This document shows positions 1 to 6,757 of a DNA stretch of 6,858 nucleotides, piece after piece. Made by a program: the position numbers and the translations under genes. The number at the start of each line of letters is the position of its first letter. Within the stretch, counting starts at the first letter, position 1. The stretch is taken from assembly GCA_018654125.1 (NCBI GenBank), contig JABIME010000194.1, positions 1 to 6,858 on the forward strand, given 5' to 3'. The notes beneath the pieces were generated by a model. The model was given only the letters and a program-made list of their open reading frames with translations, did no database searches and was not told the origin of the DNA. This DNA comes from Candidatus Cloacimonadota bacterium (GTDB lineage Bacteria; Cloacimonadota; Cloacimonadia; Cloacimonadales; TCS61).

Positions 1-1254
1 CCAATGGATTCTGAAAGCGACAATTATAATGTTCAATATGCACCACATTATGATGAAAATCGGTTTTTCTTTATTGAAGATCTCGATGTCTTTGGAGTTG
101 ACAGTAATTTATTTTATTCTCGACATATTATGCAGCCACAATATGCTGTAAAGCTTACCGGAAATTCTGAAAATTTCTCTTACGGTTTTCTTTCTGCTAT
201 GGATAAAGAAATTTCAGAAGATGATGAAATTCTGAACAGTGATGATATTTATAATATGCTGGCATTCAGACCAAAGTGGGAAGATCTTTCAATTCAAATG
301 ACGCTGCTAAACAGGATGAATAAAAATTATCATAATGAAGTTTTAGTAATTAATCCAAATTGGGAATTCATGAGAAACCAATCCGTTTGGAGTAAGATAA
401 CTGCATCAGTTCATGATGATGAAGACATACAAAAGGGATATTTAGTTAGTGCTGGCTATAATGGGAAGAAAGGAGATTATGATTGGTCAATGGATGCTTC
501 CAGAATTAGTGAAAACTATTATGCAGATATGGGAAGAGTATATCGAACTGATTTATCTACAATTAATGCGAATGTTTGGCATAACGGTGATCCTAATGGA
601 AAGGTTATAAAAAGTTTTGGTTCGGGTCTTTGGCTGCATAAAGCAGCTAAGAATGACAGTTATGAATTCTTGGAACATAGTGGTGGTCTCAACTTGTGGA
701 TGAACACACAAAGCAAAATAAACTTCAGCATGAACGGTGGCCTAGGAGAAGAAACTTATAATGATTCTGTTTATGCATGGAATAGTTTCTATGCAGGAAT
801 TTCGACTTGGAAAATTTCATGGTTGTGCGGAAGAATAAACTACATCACAAGCCAAGCACTTGTCTACGATCTTTCTGAAGTATACAAAAAGGATTATATC
901 AATTTAACATTATGGGGAGATATTGGGAATAATATTTCCTATAGTGTTTCTGCACAAAGACAAAGATATTTCGATTTTCCAACCCATTGTGAAAAGGATG
1001 ATAAATATTGGATTGGCAACGCAGATCTGACGATTAATTTTTCCAATGATCTTTCACTTACAAATGGTTTACGTTACAATAATTATGAATCTGAAAATCA
1101 GTTTTCATATCTAGGATTATTCTCAAACCTTCGTTATGAGTTCAGGGATGATTGTAATTTGTATCTTGGTTATAAAACTGCTCAGGACGAAATTGATCAA
1201 GAATATATAACTGATTACAAACAAGCATATATGAAGATTAGTTATACTTTTTAG
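1..1254 (+). CDS. DUF5916-like outer-membrane beta-barrel protein, 3' part (5' end outside window)
   Basis: This is the C-terminal 417 residues of a probable outer-membrane beta-barrel protein. The frame is open to base 1. The ATG at base 4 has no ribosome-binding site in view, and the residues after it already resemble an internal family segment, so I treat the gene as cut by the window edge. Near its left end it reads ENRFFFIEDLDVFG followed by NLFYSRHI and QYAVKLTG. These match the conserved DUF5916 pattern (roughly RPFFLEG-(D/E)-LF, LFYSRRI, AKLTG) from memory of the family. The rest alternates aromatic or hydrophobic with polar residues, as in beta-strands, and is rich in Tyr, Trp and Asn. 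It ends MKISYTF, a terminal aromatic residue typical of Bam-dependent barrels. Family members often carry a signal peptide and a CBM9-like domain upstream; neither can be seen here. Substrate and function are unknown. The stop lies 25 bases before the next gene, so co-transcription is possible. Confidence 0.8.
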   Translation, partial: PMDSESDNYNVQYAPHYDENRFFFIEDLDVFGVDSNLFYSRHIMQPQYAVKLTGNSENFSYGFLSAMDKEISEDDEILNSDDIYNMLAFRPKWEDLSIQMTLLNRMNKNYHNEVLVINPNWEFMRNQSVWSKITASVHDDEDIQKGYLVSAGYNGKKGDYDWSMDASRISENYYADMGRVYRTDLSTINANVWHNGDPNGKVIKSFGSGLWLHKAAKNDSYEFLEHSGGLNLWMNTQSKINFSMNGGLGEETYNDSVYAWNSFYAGISTWKISWLCGRINYITSQALVYDLSEVYKKDYINLTLWGDIGNNISYSVSAQRQRYFDFPTHCEKDDKYWIGNADLTINFSNDLSLTNGLRYNNYESENQFSYLGLFSNLRYEFRDDCNLYLGYKTAQDEIDQEYITDYKQAYMKISYTF

Positions 1255-1266
1255 AAGAAGTAAAAG

Positions 1267-1271
1267 AAGGA
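1267..1271 (+). promoter_or_regulatory. Ribosome-binding site of the double-GNAT gene
   Basis: AAGGA lies 8 bases before the ATG at 1280. It fixes that start and, with only 25 bases after the previous stop, leaves little room for a separate promoter. Confidence 0.75.
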
Positions 1272-1279
1272 ACCATAAA

Positions 1280-2323
1280 ATGAAAGAATATAAAATTGAA
1301 AAATATAATGAACAGAAAGCAAGCGAAAAAGAATTGAGAGCATATTATGATTTCTTTATGCAGATTCTGGCTGAAGCACGACCGGATGAACCGAAAAGGC
1401 CTTATGATAAATTCATTAAACAGGTTCTGGTTCATTCCAAATCGATGCTGATAAAACGCTGGGTGATCTGGGAAGAAGGCAAGATCATAGCTTACGCAAT
1501 AATTTACAAGACGTTGGACGGTGAAAACCAGCACTTCCCTGAAGTTGATATATTTGTGCTTCCAGAATTCAGAAGACTGGGAATCGGGAAAAAGATGTTA
1601 ACAAAATTGAATGAAGAATGCATCAAACTGAATTGCACAAAATTAGAATTCAGCACTTTCTCAAATACACCTTGCGGCTCGGAGTTTTTATCTGCGATCG
1701 GGGCAGAAAAATGTACAACAGAATATGTGAATCAGATGTTAGTGAAGGAACTGGATATGGATCTTATGGATAATTGGATTGTAAAAGCTTCTGAAAGAGC
1801 AACAGATTATGAGATCGAACTTTGGGTTAATGAATATCCCGAAAACGAACTAGAAGGCTTTACAAAACTTTATAATGATTTCTGGAACAGCATTCCAACT
1901 GGATCTCTAGATTATGAATATGAAGAGCTTTCTCCTGAACGATTAAAAAATGAAATGGATTCGAAAATACGAAGAGGCTGGAAGAATTGGGTCATGGTTG
2001 CAAAACATAAAGTAACAGGAGATTATGCTGGTTTTACATCACTTATTTTTACTGGATTCAATCCTAAAATGTTGAATCAAGGGAATACAGGTGTTGCCAT
2101 GAAGCACCGCAACAAAGGTTTAGGACGATGGCTAAAAGCCACATTACTCAAACATGTTCTGAAGGAAATGCCGGAAGTGAAAAAGATCCGTTCCGAAAAT
2201 GATACAACGAATAAACCGATGTTGAATATAAATAACCAGATGGGTTTCAAACCGATCTACAGCGAAAGTTACTGGCAGGTCACAACAGAAAAAGTTGATG
2301 AATACTTAAATAGTAAATTCTAA
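1280..2323 (+). CDS. Tandem double-GNAT acetyltransferase (MshD-like architecture)
   Basis: A 347-residue predicted cytosolic acyltransferase with two GNAT domains, expected to move an acyl group from acyl-CoA to an amine. The N-terminal domain (about 1-160) has motif A at 93-103, VLPEFRRLGIG, with the R-x-x-G-x-G acetyl-CoA pyrophosphate-binding signature (Arg98, Gly101, Gly103). Its motif B region has NTPCGSEFLSAIGAE at 129-143, where Phe136 stands in the place often held by a catalytic Tyr. The C-terminal domain (about 165-347) has a second motif A at 271-282, GVAMKHRNKGLG (Arg277, Gly280, Gly282), then NKPMLNINNQMGF at 311-323. This arrangement is typical of actinobacterial-style double-GNAT proteins such as mycothiol synthase. 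That does not mean it makes mycothiol: the family is broad and no other mycothiol gene is here. There is no signal peptide or membrane segment. The gene is 25 bases after the barrel gene and 19 before the giant GNAT gene, so it is likely operonic. The fold is confident; the substrate is unknown. Confidence 0.88.
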   Translation: MKEYKIEKYNEQKASEKELRAYYDFFMQILAEARPDEPKRPYDKFIKQVLVHSKSMLIKRWVIWEEGKIIAYAIIYKTLDGENQHFPEVDIFVLPEFRRLGIGKKMLTKLNEECIKLNCTKLEFSTFSNTPCGSEFLSAIGAEKCTTEYVNQMLVKELDMDLMDNWIVKASERATDYEIELWVNEYPENELEGFTKLYNDFWNSIPTGSLDYEYEELSPERLKNEMDSKIRRGWKNWVMVAKHKVTGDYAGFTSLIFTGFNPKMLNQGNTGVAMKHRNKGLGRWLKATLLKHVLKEMPEVKKIRSENDTTNKPMLNINNQMGFKPIYSESYWQVTTEKVDEYLNSKF

Positions 2324-2328
2324 ACGAA

Positions 2329-2334
2329 AAGGGA
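2329..2334 (+). promoter_or_regulatory. Ribosome-binding site of the giant GNAT fusion gene
   Basis: AAGGGA lies 8 bases before the ATG at 2343, inside the 19-base gap. It supports this start, so the GNAT domain is the true N-terminus and nothing such as a signal peptide precedes it. Confidence 0.7.
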
Positions 2335-2342
2335 TAACAAAA

Positions 2343-5300
2343 ATGAAGAATATAAAAATAGTAGAATACAAACATAAATATGCAGCAGCCACAGCGGTGA
2401 TGTGGAAAAATAGTGGTAATGGTTGGAATGGGGACACATTCCTGACAACTGAACAGGATGTGATAACAGATGAAGAAAACTCAATTCATCTTAATGCCTG
2501 GCTGGCGTTGGATGGAGACTTAGTTATTGGATATTGTAATTTGTATGAATATCAAGAAGATATCGGTGCACTATATATCGGGCTTCTTGGTGTGCGTGAT
2601 GATTATCACGGAAAAAAATATGGAAAAGCTCTGGTTTTAAAAGCAGTGGAAAGAACAATAGAACTTGGCTGGGATCGACTTGATCTTTATACTTGGAGCG
2701 GCAATACAAAAGCTGTTCCGCTTTACAAGAAAACAGGTTTTTTCTGGGAAGATCGAGACGATGCTACCCACCTGATCAATCTTATCCCATCAGTTCTAAA
2801 AAATGAATTAATAAAAGAGTATTTTGATGAAATCGACTGGTATAATGATAGTATAAGAAAGATCGATGTGAAACCTGATGGTCGAAAAGAGAATGAATTT
2901 GAATATCTTACTTACGAATGGGAAAAGGGTGGGAAGCATCTTCTTGCTGAATTCTGCAGACGCGGAAGAGGTTTACGTAAGATCGAAACAGATGAGTATT
3001 CAATTACTGCAACTGTGAAAGATCTTAAGCTGGTATTTGGAAATTCATATAAGATCAAATACAAGGTAATCAATAAAACTGCAAAACCGTTGAATCTGAA
3101 GATCAAAGGAATTGATGAAAAGAACATAGTTTTTAACTTTGATAAAACTATTGTAGTTGAAGATAATCTGACTTTTGAAGCCGAATTCATGGTGAATAAA
3201 ATTGAGAAAGAACAAAGTGTTTGGAAGACTCATCCAAATGTGATCTCTGAAATTGAAATTGAAGGAAAAAATGCAGAATTCAAAGTGGGAATTGAACCTA
3301 AATTTCCGGCAAAAATAGAGCTTTCCAAAGAGAAGGGAATTTGCTTCACAGGTGTTGACTCAAAATTGTATGTCGACATTGAAAACAACTTCGAAGAAGA
3401 TGCTGTTTTCAGTTTTGAACTTCCTGAAACAGAATCCATTAAATTCATTCCGAACAAGTTTTCAATCGAAATGAAAGCTAAAGAAAAGCGATCAATTCCT
3501 ATAAAATATATTCTGCAAAAGGGATGTGTTTATTCACCGGAAATCAATGTAAAAGCTGTACGTGAGAATAAAAAAGAATTGAAATTCAAAATTAGAACGA
3601 ACAATGTGTTTCATTCTTTTAATCACATATTTCATGGTGAAACTCAGACGCGATATATGATGGAAAATGGTTCATTTCACGTCTCGTTAAGCAAAAATGA
3701 ATTCATAAATAATTATAGAATCGGAGATGTGAAAACGGATAGATGTTGGATTGGTTTCAGATATCCGAAACTCGGTAAACCGTTTGTCGATGAATTCAAC
3801 AAAAAGCCTTGTGATAAGGTTGAATACAGCATTGAAGGAACAGCGATCGTGATGAAAGCATATTTCAGTTCAGCAAGCTGTGCAGGAATTAATTTCATTA
3901 TAAATCATAGATTGAATGCTAGCGGAATTATTGAACGTTGGTTGGAATTTGAGAATACTGGATATAAATCCAAAGAGAAAATATTCTTCAAAGATTCTCT
4001 GGGAATTGGCATCTCACAAATGGTGATACCATACAACAATGAAATCATTGAAACAAGTAATGATGTAGCTGGTGGAACGGGAAATTGGAGAGCTGAAAAA
4101 TTGTCGGAAAATTGGATCTATAAAATTGAAAAACATTCTTCGATAGGAATTTGCTGGGAAGAGGATGTGAAGATCAAGTTTGGGGATTGGGAAAAGTTCT
4201 TCGAATATGAAATAAGTGATTTAAAGATACGTGAGAAAAAGGTTTTTAAACCGATCACAATTGCATTGAACGTTTTTGCTGATTCTCACAAATTCAGAGA
4301 ATTTGCACTGAAGAAGCATCTGAAAAGAACACAAAAAGCAAAGGATCTGGAATTCATAATCAATAATGGAAATCCATTTCCAGGAAAGAAATTGAATCTA
4401 GCCGTTATTGAGAAAAAGAAGAAAACGAAAGATGGAGAGATCTTTGTTGATCTGCATGATAGAAAGATTAATCTGAGCAAGTTTTCGGAAGATAAGGTGA
4501 AGCTTGAAAAAGAGATTGAATTTAATCGAAGGAGTGAGATCGATTTCATAACTTTGCAAACGAAATTAGATGATGTGAAAAGAACTTACAAAAAAGTAAT
4601 TTTCCCAATTGGATCTAATGAAATAACAGAAGAGGAGATCGTTGCAGATGGCTTGAAAGTGATGAGAATTAACAACGGAGTCATTTCTATTGAAACATCA
4701 CCGGATTTTGCACCTATTTTGCATTCACTTACGTATAAAGACAATGAATGGCTTGATTCATCTTTCCCTGAACCATGCTCGAAAAGTTGGTGGAAGCCGT
4801 GGTTTGGTGGAATTTATACAATTCCGGAACGATTAAGAATGAAAACAATTTTGGAAGAAGATTTTACTTCTGAGTTTGTTAAGAAAACAGATAATTTTGG
4901 TAATGATTGGGAAGGATTTTGTATAACCATTTCGATTGAAAAGAATGAGAAATATAAGGGGCTTAAATTGAAACAATATTTCTTGTTGCTTCCAGAAGTA
5001 CCGGTGATGATGCATGCTGTAGAGGTTATTCAGAATACAGGCAGATTTTTTGTTAATGAGCCGATTGAGACTGGAAATTTCTTCAAATCGGATCAAGATC
5101 TACAAAAATGTTCTTTCATCTCAAAAAACAGAGATGGCAAAACGATCGAAGCAAAAGCTGGGAGAAAACCGTTTGAGTTTGAGGGGAAATCTCCGCTGAT
5201 CATCAAAGGAAAGAATAATGAAGAATTGCTTCAAATATTTCTTCCATCAGAGAAAACATGGTCATGGTTATGTGTTGATACGCAAGTTCTGAATAGCTGG

Positions 5301-5432
5301 ATAGGTGATTATATATCATGTGAAGATCGAACATCAATGTTTATAAATTCTCGTTTCTATATTTTTGGAAAAGAAAGAATTGAACGAGATATACTGATCG
5401 ATCTAGGAAATGTAAAATTTAACAGTAATTAA
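2343..5432 (+). CDS. Giant protein: N-terminal GNAT domain fused to multiple beta-sandwich-like domains
   Basis: A 1029-residue protein in one unbroken frame. Residues 1-150 form a GNAT domain: the beta4/motif A region runs YIGLLGVRDDYHGKKYG (78-94), and motif B has Asn121, Tyr128 (candidate general acid) and TGF at 131-133. Motif A is unusual in having Lys92 where a Gly is common and His89 where Arg or Gln is usual. Residues about 220-320 and 322-418 look like two related beta-sandwich (Ig/NEW3-like) modules, for example YKIKYKVINKTAKPLNLKI and KLYVDIENNFEEDAVFSFEL. Residues about 430-650 are a larger beta-rich region, 665-756 a further short strand-rich segment, and 765-1025 another beta-rich domain. 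That last part has an aromatic cluster, SWWKPWFGG, at 815-823 and reminds me of galactose-mutarotase/glycosidase-associated supersandwich folds. With GNAT at the extreme N-terminus and no signal peptide, the protein should be cytoplasmic, which is odd for carbohydrate-type sandwiches. It is Lys/Glu-rich. The reaction and substrate are unknown; binding or processing of a sugar or polymer is inference. The GNAT call is firm, the rest tentative. Confidence 0.8.
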   Translation: MKNIKIVEYKHKYAAATAVMWKNSGNGWNGDTFLTTEQDVITDEENSIHLNAWLALDGDLVIGYCNLYEYQEDIGALYIGLLGVRDDYHGKKYGKALVLKAVERTIELGWDRLDLYTWSGNTKAVPLYKKTGFFWEDRDDATHLINLIPSVLKNELIKEYFDEIDWYNDSIRKIDVKPDGRKENEFEYLTYEWEKGGKHLLAEFCRRGRGLRKIETDEYSITATVKDLKLVFGNSYKIKYKVINKTAKPLNLKIKGIDEKNIVFNFDKTIVVEDNLTFEAEFMVNKIEKEQSVWKTHPNVISEIEIEGKNAEFKVGIEPKFPAKIELSKEKGICFTGVDSKLYVDIENNFEEDAVFSFELPETESIKFIPNKFSIEMKAKEKRSIPIKYILQKGCVYSPEINVKAVRENKKELKFKIRTNNVFHSFNHIFHGETQTRYMMENGSFHVSLSKNEFINNYRIGDVKTDRCWIGFRYPKLGKPFVDEFNKKPCDKVEYSIEGTAIVMKAYFSSASCAGINFIINHRLNASGIIERWLEFENTGYKSKEKIFFKDSLGIGISQMVIPYNNEIIETSNDVAGGTGNWRAEKLSENWIYKIEKHSSIGICWEEDVKIKFGDWEKFFEYEISDLKIREKKVFKPITIALNVFADSHKFREFALKKHLKRTQKAKDLEFIINNGNPFPGKKLNLAVIEKKKKTKDGEIFVDLHDRKINLSKFSEDKVKLEKEIEFNRRSEIDFITLQTKLDDVKRTYKKVIFPIGSNEITEEEIVADGLKVMRINNGVISIETSPDFAPILHSLTYKDNEWLDSSFPEPCSKSWWKPWFGGIYTIPERLRMKTILEEDFTSEFVKKTDNFGNDWEGFCITISIEKNEKYKGLKLKQYFLLLPEVPVMMHAVEVIQNTGRFFVNEPIETGNFFKSDQDLQKCSFISKNRDGKTIEAKAGRKPFEFEGKSPLIIKGKNNEELLQIFLPSEKTWSWLCVDTQVLNSWIGDYISCEDRTSMFINSRFYIFGKERIERDILIDLGNVKFNSN

Positions 5433-5442
5433 TACAGATATT

Positions 5443-5448
5443 AAGGAG
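5443..5448 (+). promoter_or_regulatory. Strong ribosome-binding site of the Eis-like gene
   Basis: AAGGAG lies 8 bases before the ATG at 5457. It is the closest match to the anti-Shine-Dalgarno consensus in the window and fixes the start of the Eis-like gene. Confidence 0.8.
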
Positions 5449-5456
5449 TATAAAAA

Positions 5457-6683
5457 ATGAAATACAGAAAATTTGAAATTAAGAAAGATAGAGATGCAGT
5501 TTACAATATCCTAAATGAGGTTGGTTGGGTTCATAATAAAAAGAAAGATAAGTACCTGAATAAATTCCTACCGAAAGCAAATACGCTGGTAGTGGATATT
5601 AATGATCATGCAGAAGTTTTCGCAACTAGTTCTAAAGGTTCAATTCGATATCAGGATGAACAATTGAAACTTTGTGCTATTACTGGCGTTTCAGCCAGTT
5701 TATTAGCTAGAAAACAAGGTTTTGCAGGAAGACTTACTGCTACAAGATTAGCATTGGATGCTGCTAAAGGAGCAGAAGTTGGTGCTCTTTGTATTTTCGA
5801 TCAGGGTTACTATAATAAGCTTGGATTTGGAAATGGAAATTGTGAGAATATTGTGAGTATAACTCCTTCTACTTTGAAAATTGGCAGAAAAGTGAAAACA
5901 CCGGTACGTTTAACGGAAAAAGATTACAAGAAAATGCATAAAAACCGATTGAATAGATTACCAAATCATTGTGCTGTAACTTTGCCAGAATATGCTACAC
6001 AAGCGGAATTAGGTGAAGAAAGTAAAAACATGGGATTTGGATATTTTGATGAAGAAGGAAATCTGACTCATCATGTCTGGATGTATGGAAAAGGTAAGGA
6101 ACAAGGTCCGTTTTGGATACAATGGTTAGCATACGAAAATTTGGATCAGTTGATGGATCTGCTGGCACTTCTAAAGAGTTTCGAGGAACAAATTATAATG
6201 ATCAGAATGGTGGAACCAACTTTTATCCAGATGCAGGATTTCATTGAAAAACCATATCAAGTGAAAGCAATGACAAGAAAAGCTGAGAATCAGAATTTGA
6301 TATATTCTACTGCATATTGGCAGTTAAGGATTTTGAATCTGCAAAAGTGTATGAAGAAGACACATTTGAATTGTGATGATTTAAGCTTCAACCTTCAACT
6401 TTCCGATCCAATTGGAAAATATATAGCAGAAGATGTAAAATGGAAAGGAATTGCCGGTGATTATGTAGTTACTTTGGGAAAAGATTCTTCTGCAAAAAAG
6501 GGAAAACAAAAAGAGCTTCCAACTTTAAAAGCATCTGTTGGTGCTTTTACCAGAATGTGGTTTGGTATTACTCAAGCAAGTACACTTGTTCATTCTGATG
6601 GAATTGAAGCACCAGAAGAGCTGCTGAAGAAACTGGATAAGGCATTTCTTCTACCTCAGGCTCATGTTGATTGGGGCTTTTAA
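5457..6683 (+). CDS. Eis-type N-acetyltransferase (two GNAT domains plus SCP2-like domain)
   Basis: A 408-residue predicted cytosolic acetyltransferase of the Eis superfamily, close to the roughly 400 residues of Mycobacterium tuberculosis Eis. Known Eis enzymes acetylate amines, including aminoglycosides, at several positions. Domain order fits: an N-terminal GNAT domain (about 1-130), a second degenerate GNAT-like domain (about 135-280) and an SCP2-like domain (about 285-408). Motif A is in the first domain, GVSASLLARKQGFAGRL at 77-93, with Arg85, Gly88 and Ala90. The segment YYNKLGFG at 118-125 aligns with IYGRFGYG in Eis, which places Tyr119 at the Eis general acid Tyr126. The chain ends VDWGF, giving a terminal Phe whose carboxylate would serve as general base as in Eis (Phe402). 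SCP2-type features are AYWQLRILNL near 286-295 and LKASVGAFTRMWFGI near 357-371. It sits 24 bases after the giant GNAT gene and shares its AT-rich composition, with no sign of recent transfer. Substrate is unknown; drug resistance should not be assumed. Confidence 0.88.
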   Translation: MKYRKFEIKKDRDAVYNILNEVGWVHNKKKDKYLNKFLPKANTLVVDINDHAEVFATSSKGSIRYQDEQLKLCAITGVSASLLARKQGFAGRLTATRLALDAAKGAEVGALCIFDQGYYNKLGFGNGNCENIVSITPSTLKIGRKVKTPVRLTEKDYKKMHKNRLNRLPNHCAVTLPEYATQAELGEESKNMGFGYFDEEGNLTHHVWMYGKGKEQGPFWIQWLAYENLDQLMDLLALLKSFEEQIIMIRMVEPTFIQMQDFIEKPYQVKAMTRKAENQNLIYSTAYWQLRILNLQKCMKKTHLNCDDLSFNLQLSDPIGKYIAEDVKWKGIAGDYVVTLGKDSSAKKGKQKELPTLKASVGAFTRMWFGITQASTLVHSDGIEAPEELLKKLDKAFLLPQAHVDWGF

Positions 6684-6700
6684 AAAACCTTCGCGAGGTT
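6682..6700 (-). terminator. Possible weak intrinsic terminator reading on the minus strand
   Basis: Read on the minus strand, a stem of AACCT (6696-6700) and AGGTT (6686-6690) around a five-base loop runs straight into a T-tract, the complement of the A-run at 6682-6687. That is the layout of a Rho-independent terminator, although the stem is only 5-6 pairs. No minus-strand gene is seen in the window for it to serve, so it may be a by-product of the palindromic element or block antisense transcription. Confidence 0.25.
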
Positions 6701-6737
6701 GTGAAACTTTCAAAACCTCTCGATCTTGCGAATGGTT
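6686..6737. repeat. Inverted-repeat element with competing hairpins in the 74-base intergenic gap
   Basis: The gap after the Eis-like gene contains nested inverted repeats. Arm 6686-6697 (AACCTTCGCGAG) can pair with 6725-6737 (CTTGCGAATGGTT) with one G-U pair and one bulged T. Alternatively 6692-6700 (CGCGAGGTT) pairs with 6714-6722 (AACCTCTCG) with one mismatch, and this stem extends inward through TGAA/TTCA around the loop ACT (6702-6712). A third small stem is 6686-6690 with 6696-6700. The first and second share bases 6692-6697 and so exclude each other. No T-tract follows on the + strand, so it is not a standard terminator for the upstream genes. It could be an RNA stability or attenuation element, or a copy of a dispersed palindromic repeat. 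Confidence 0.6.
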
Positions 6738-6746
6738 GCGCTTAAT

Positions 6747-6750
6747 AGGA
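6747..6750 (+). promoter_or_regulatory. Ribosome-binding site of the last, partial gene
   Basis: AGGA lies 7 bases before the ATG at 6758. It supports a real start although only 34 codons are in view. Confidence 0.65.
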
Positions 6751-6757
6751 TAGAATT

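Noticed and set aside
4..6. ATG at base 4 as the true start of the first gene
   Set aside because: No ribosome-binding site can be seen before it, the frame is open to base 1, and the following residues match an internal conserved block of DUF5916-type proteins rather than an N-terminus.
1255..1279. Promoter or terminator between the barrel gene and the double-GNAT gene
   Set aside because: The 25-base gap contains only a purine-rich stretch with the ribosome-binding site, and has no inverted repeat or promoter-like pair of boxes.
1238..1534. Minus-strand open frame of 98 residues, rich in Phe and Ile, possibly a membrane protein
   Set aside because: It lies almost wholly antisense to the double-GNAT gene. 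The Phe-rich composition is what the complement of Lys/Glu-rich codons gives, and I see no support for its start.
2912..3457. Several overlapping minus-strand open frames inside the giant GNAT gene
   Set aside because: They overlap each other and the confident + strand frame and show no recognisable domain. Long antisense frames are expected in AT-rich Lys/Glu-rich genes.
4286..5096. Minus-strand open frames of 87 residues in the 3' half of the giant gene
   Set aside because: Same reasoning: low-complexity Ser/Phe/Leu composition mirrors the coding strand and there is no independent evidence for genes.
6727..6756. Possible sigma70-type promoter, TTGCGA and TAGAAT with an 18-base spacer
   Set aside because: The -10-like box ends one base before the ATG at 6758, which would give a leaderless mRNA lacking the AGGA ribosome-binding site. 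The -35 match is weak and lies inside the hairpin arm.
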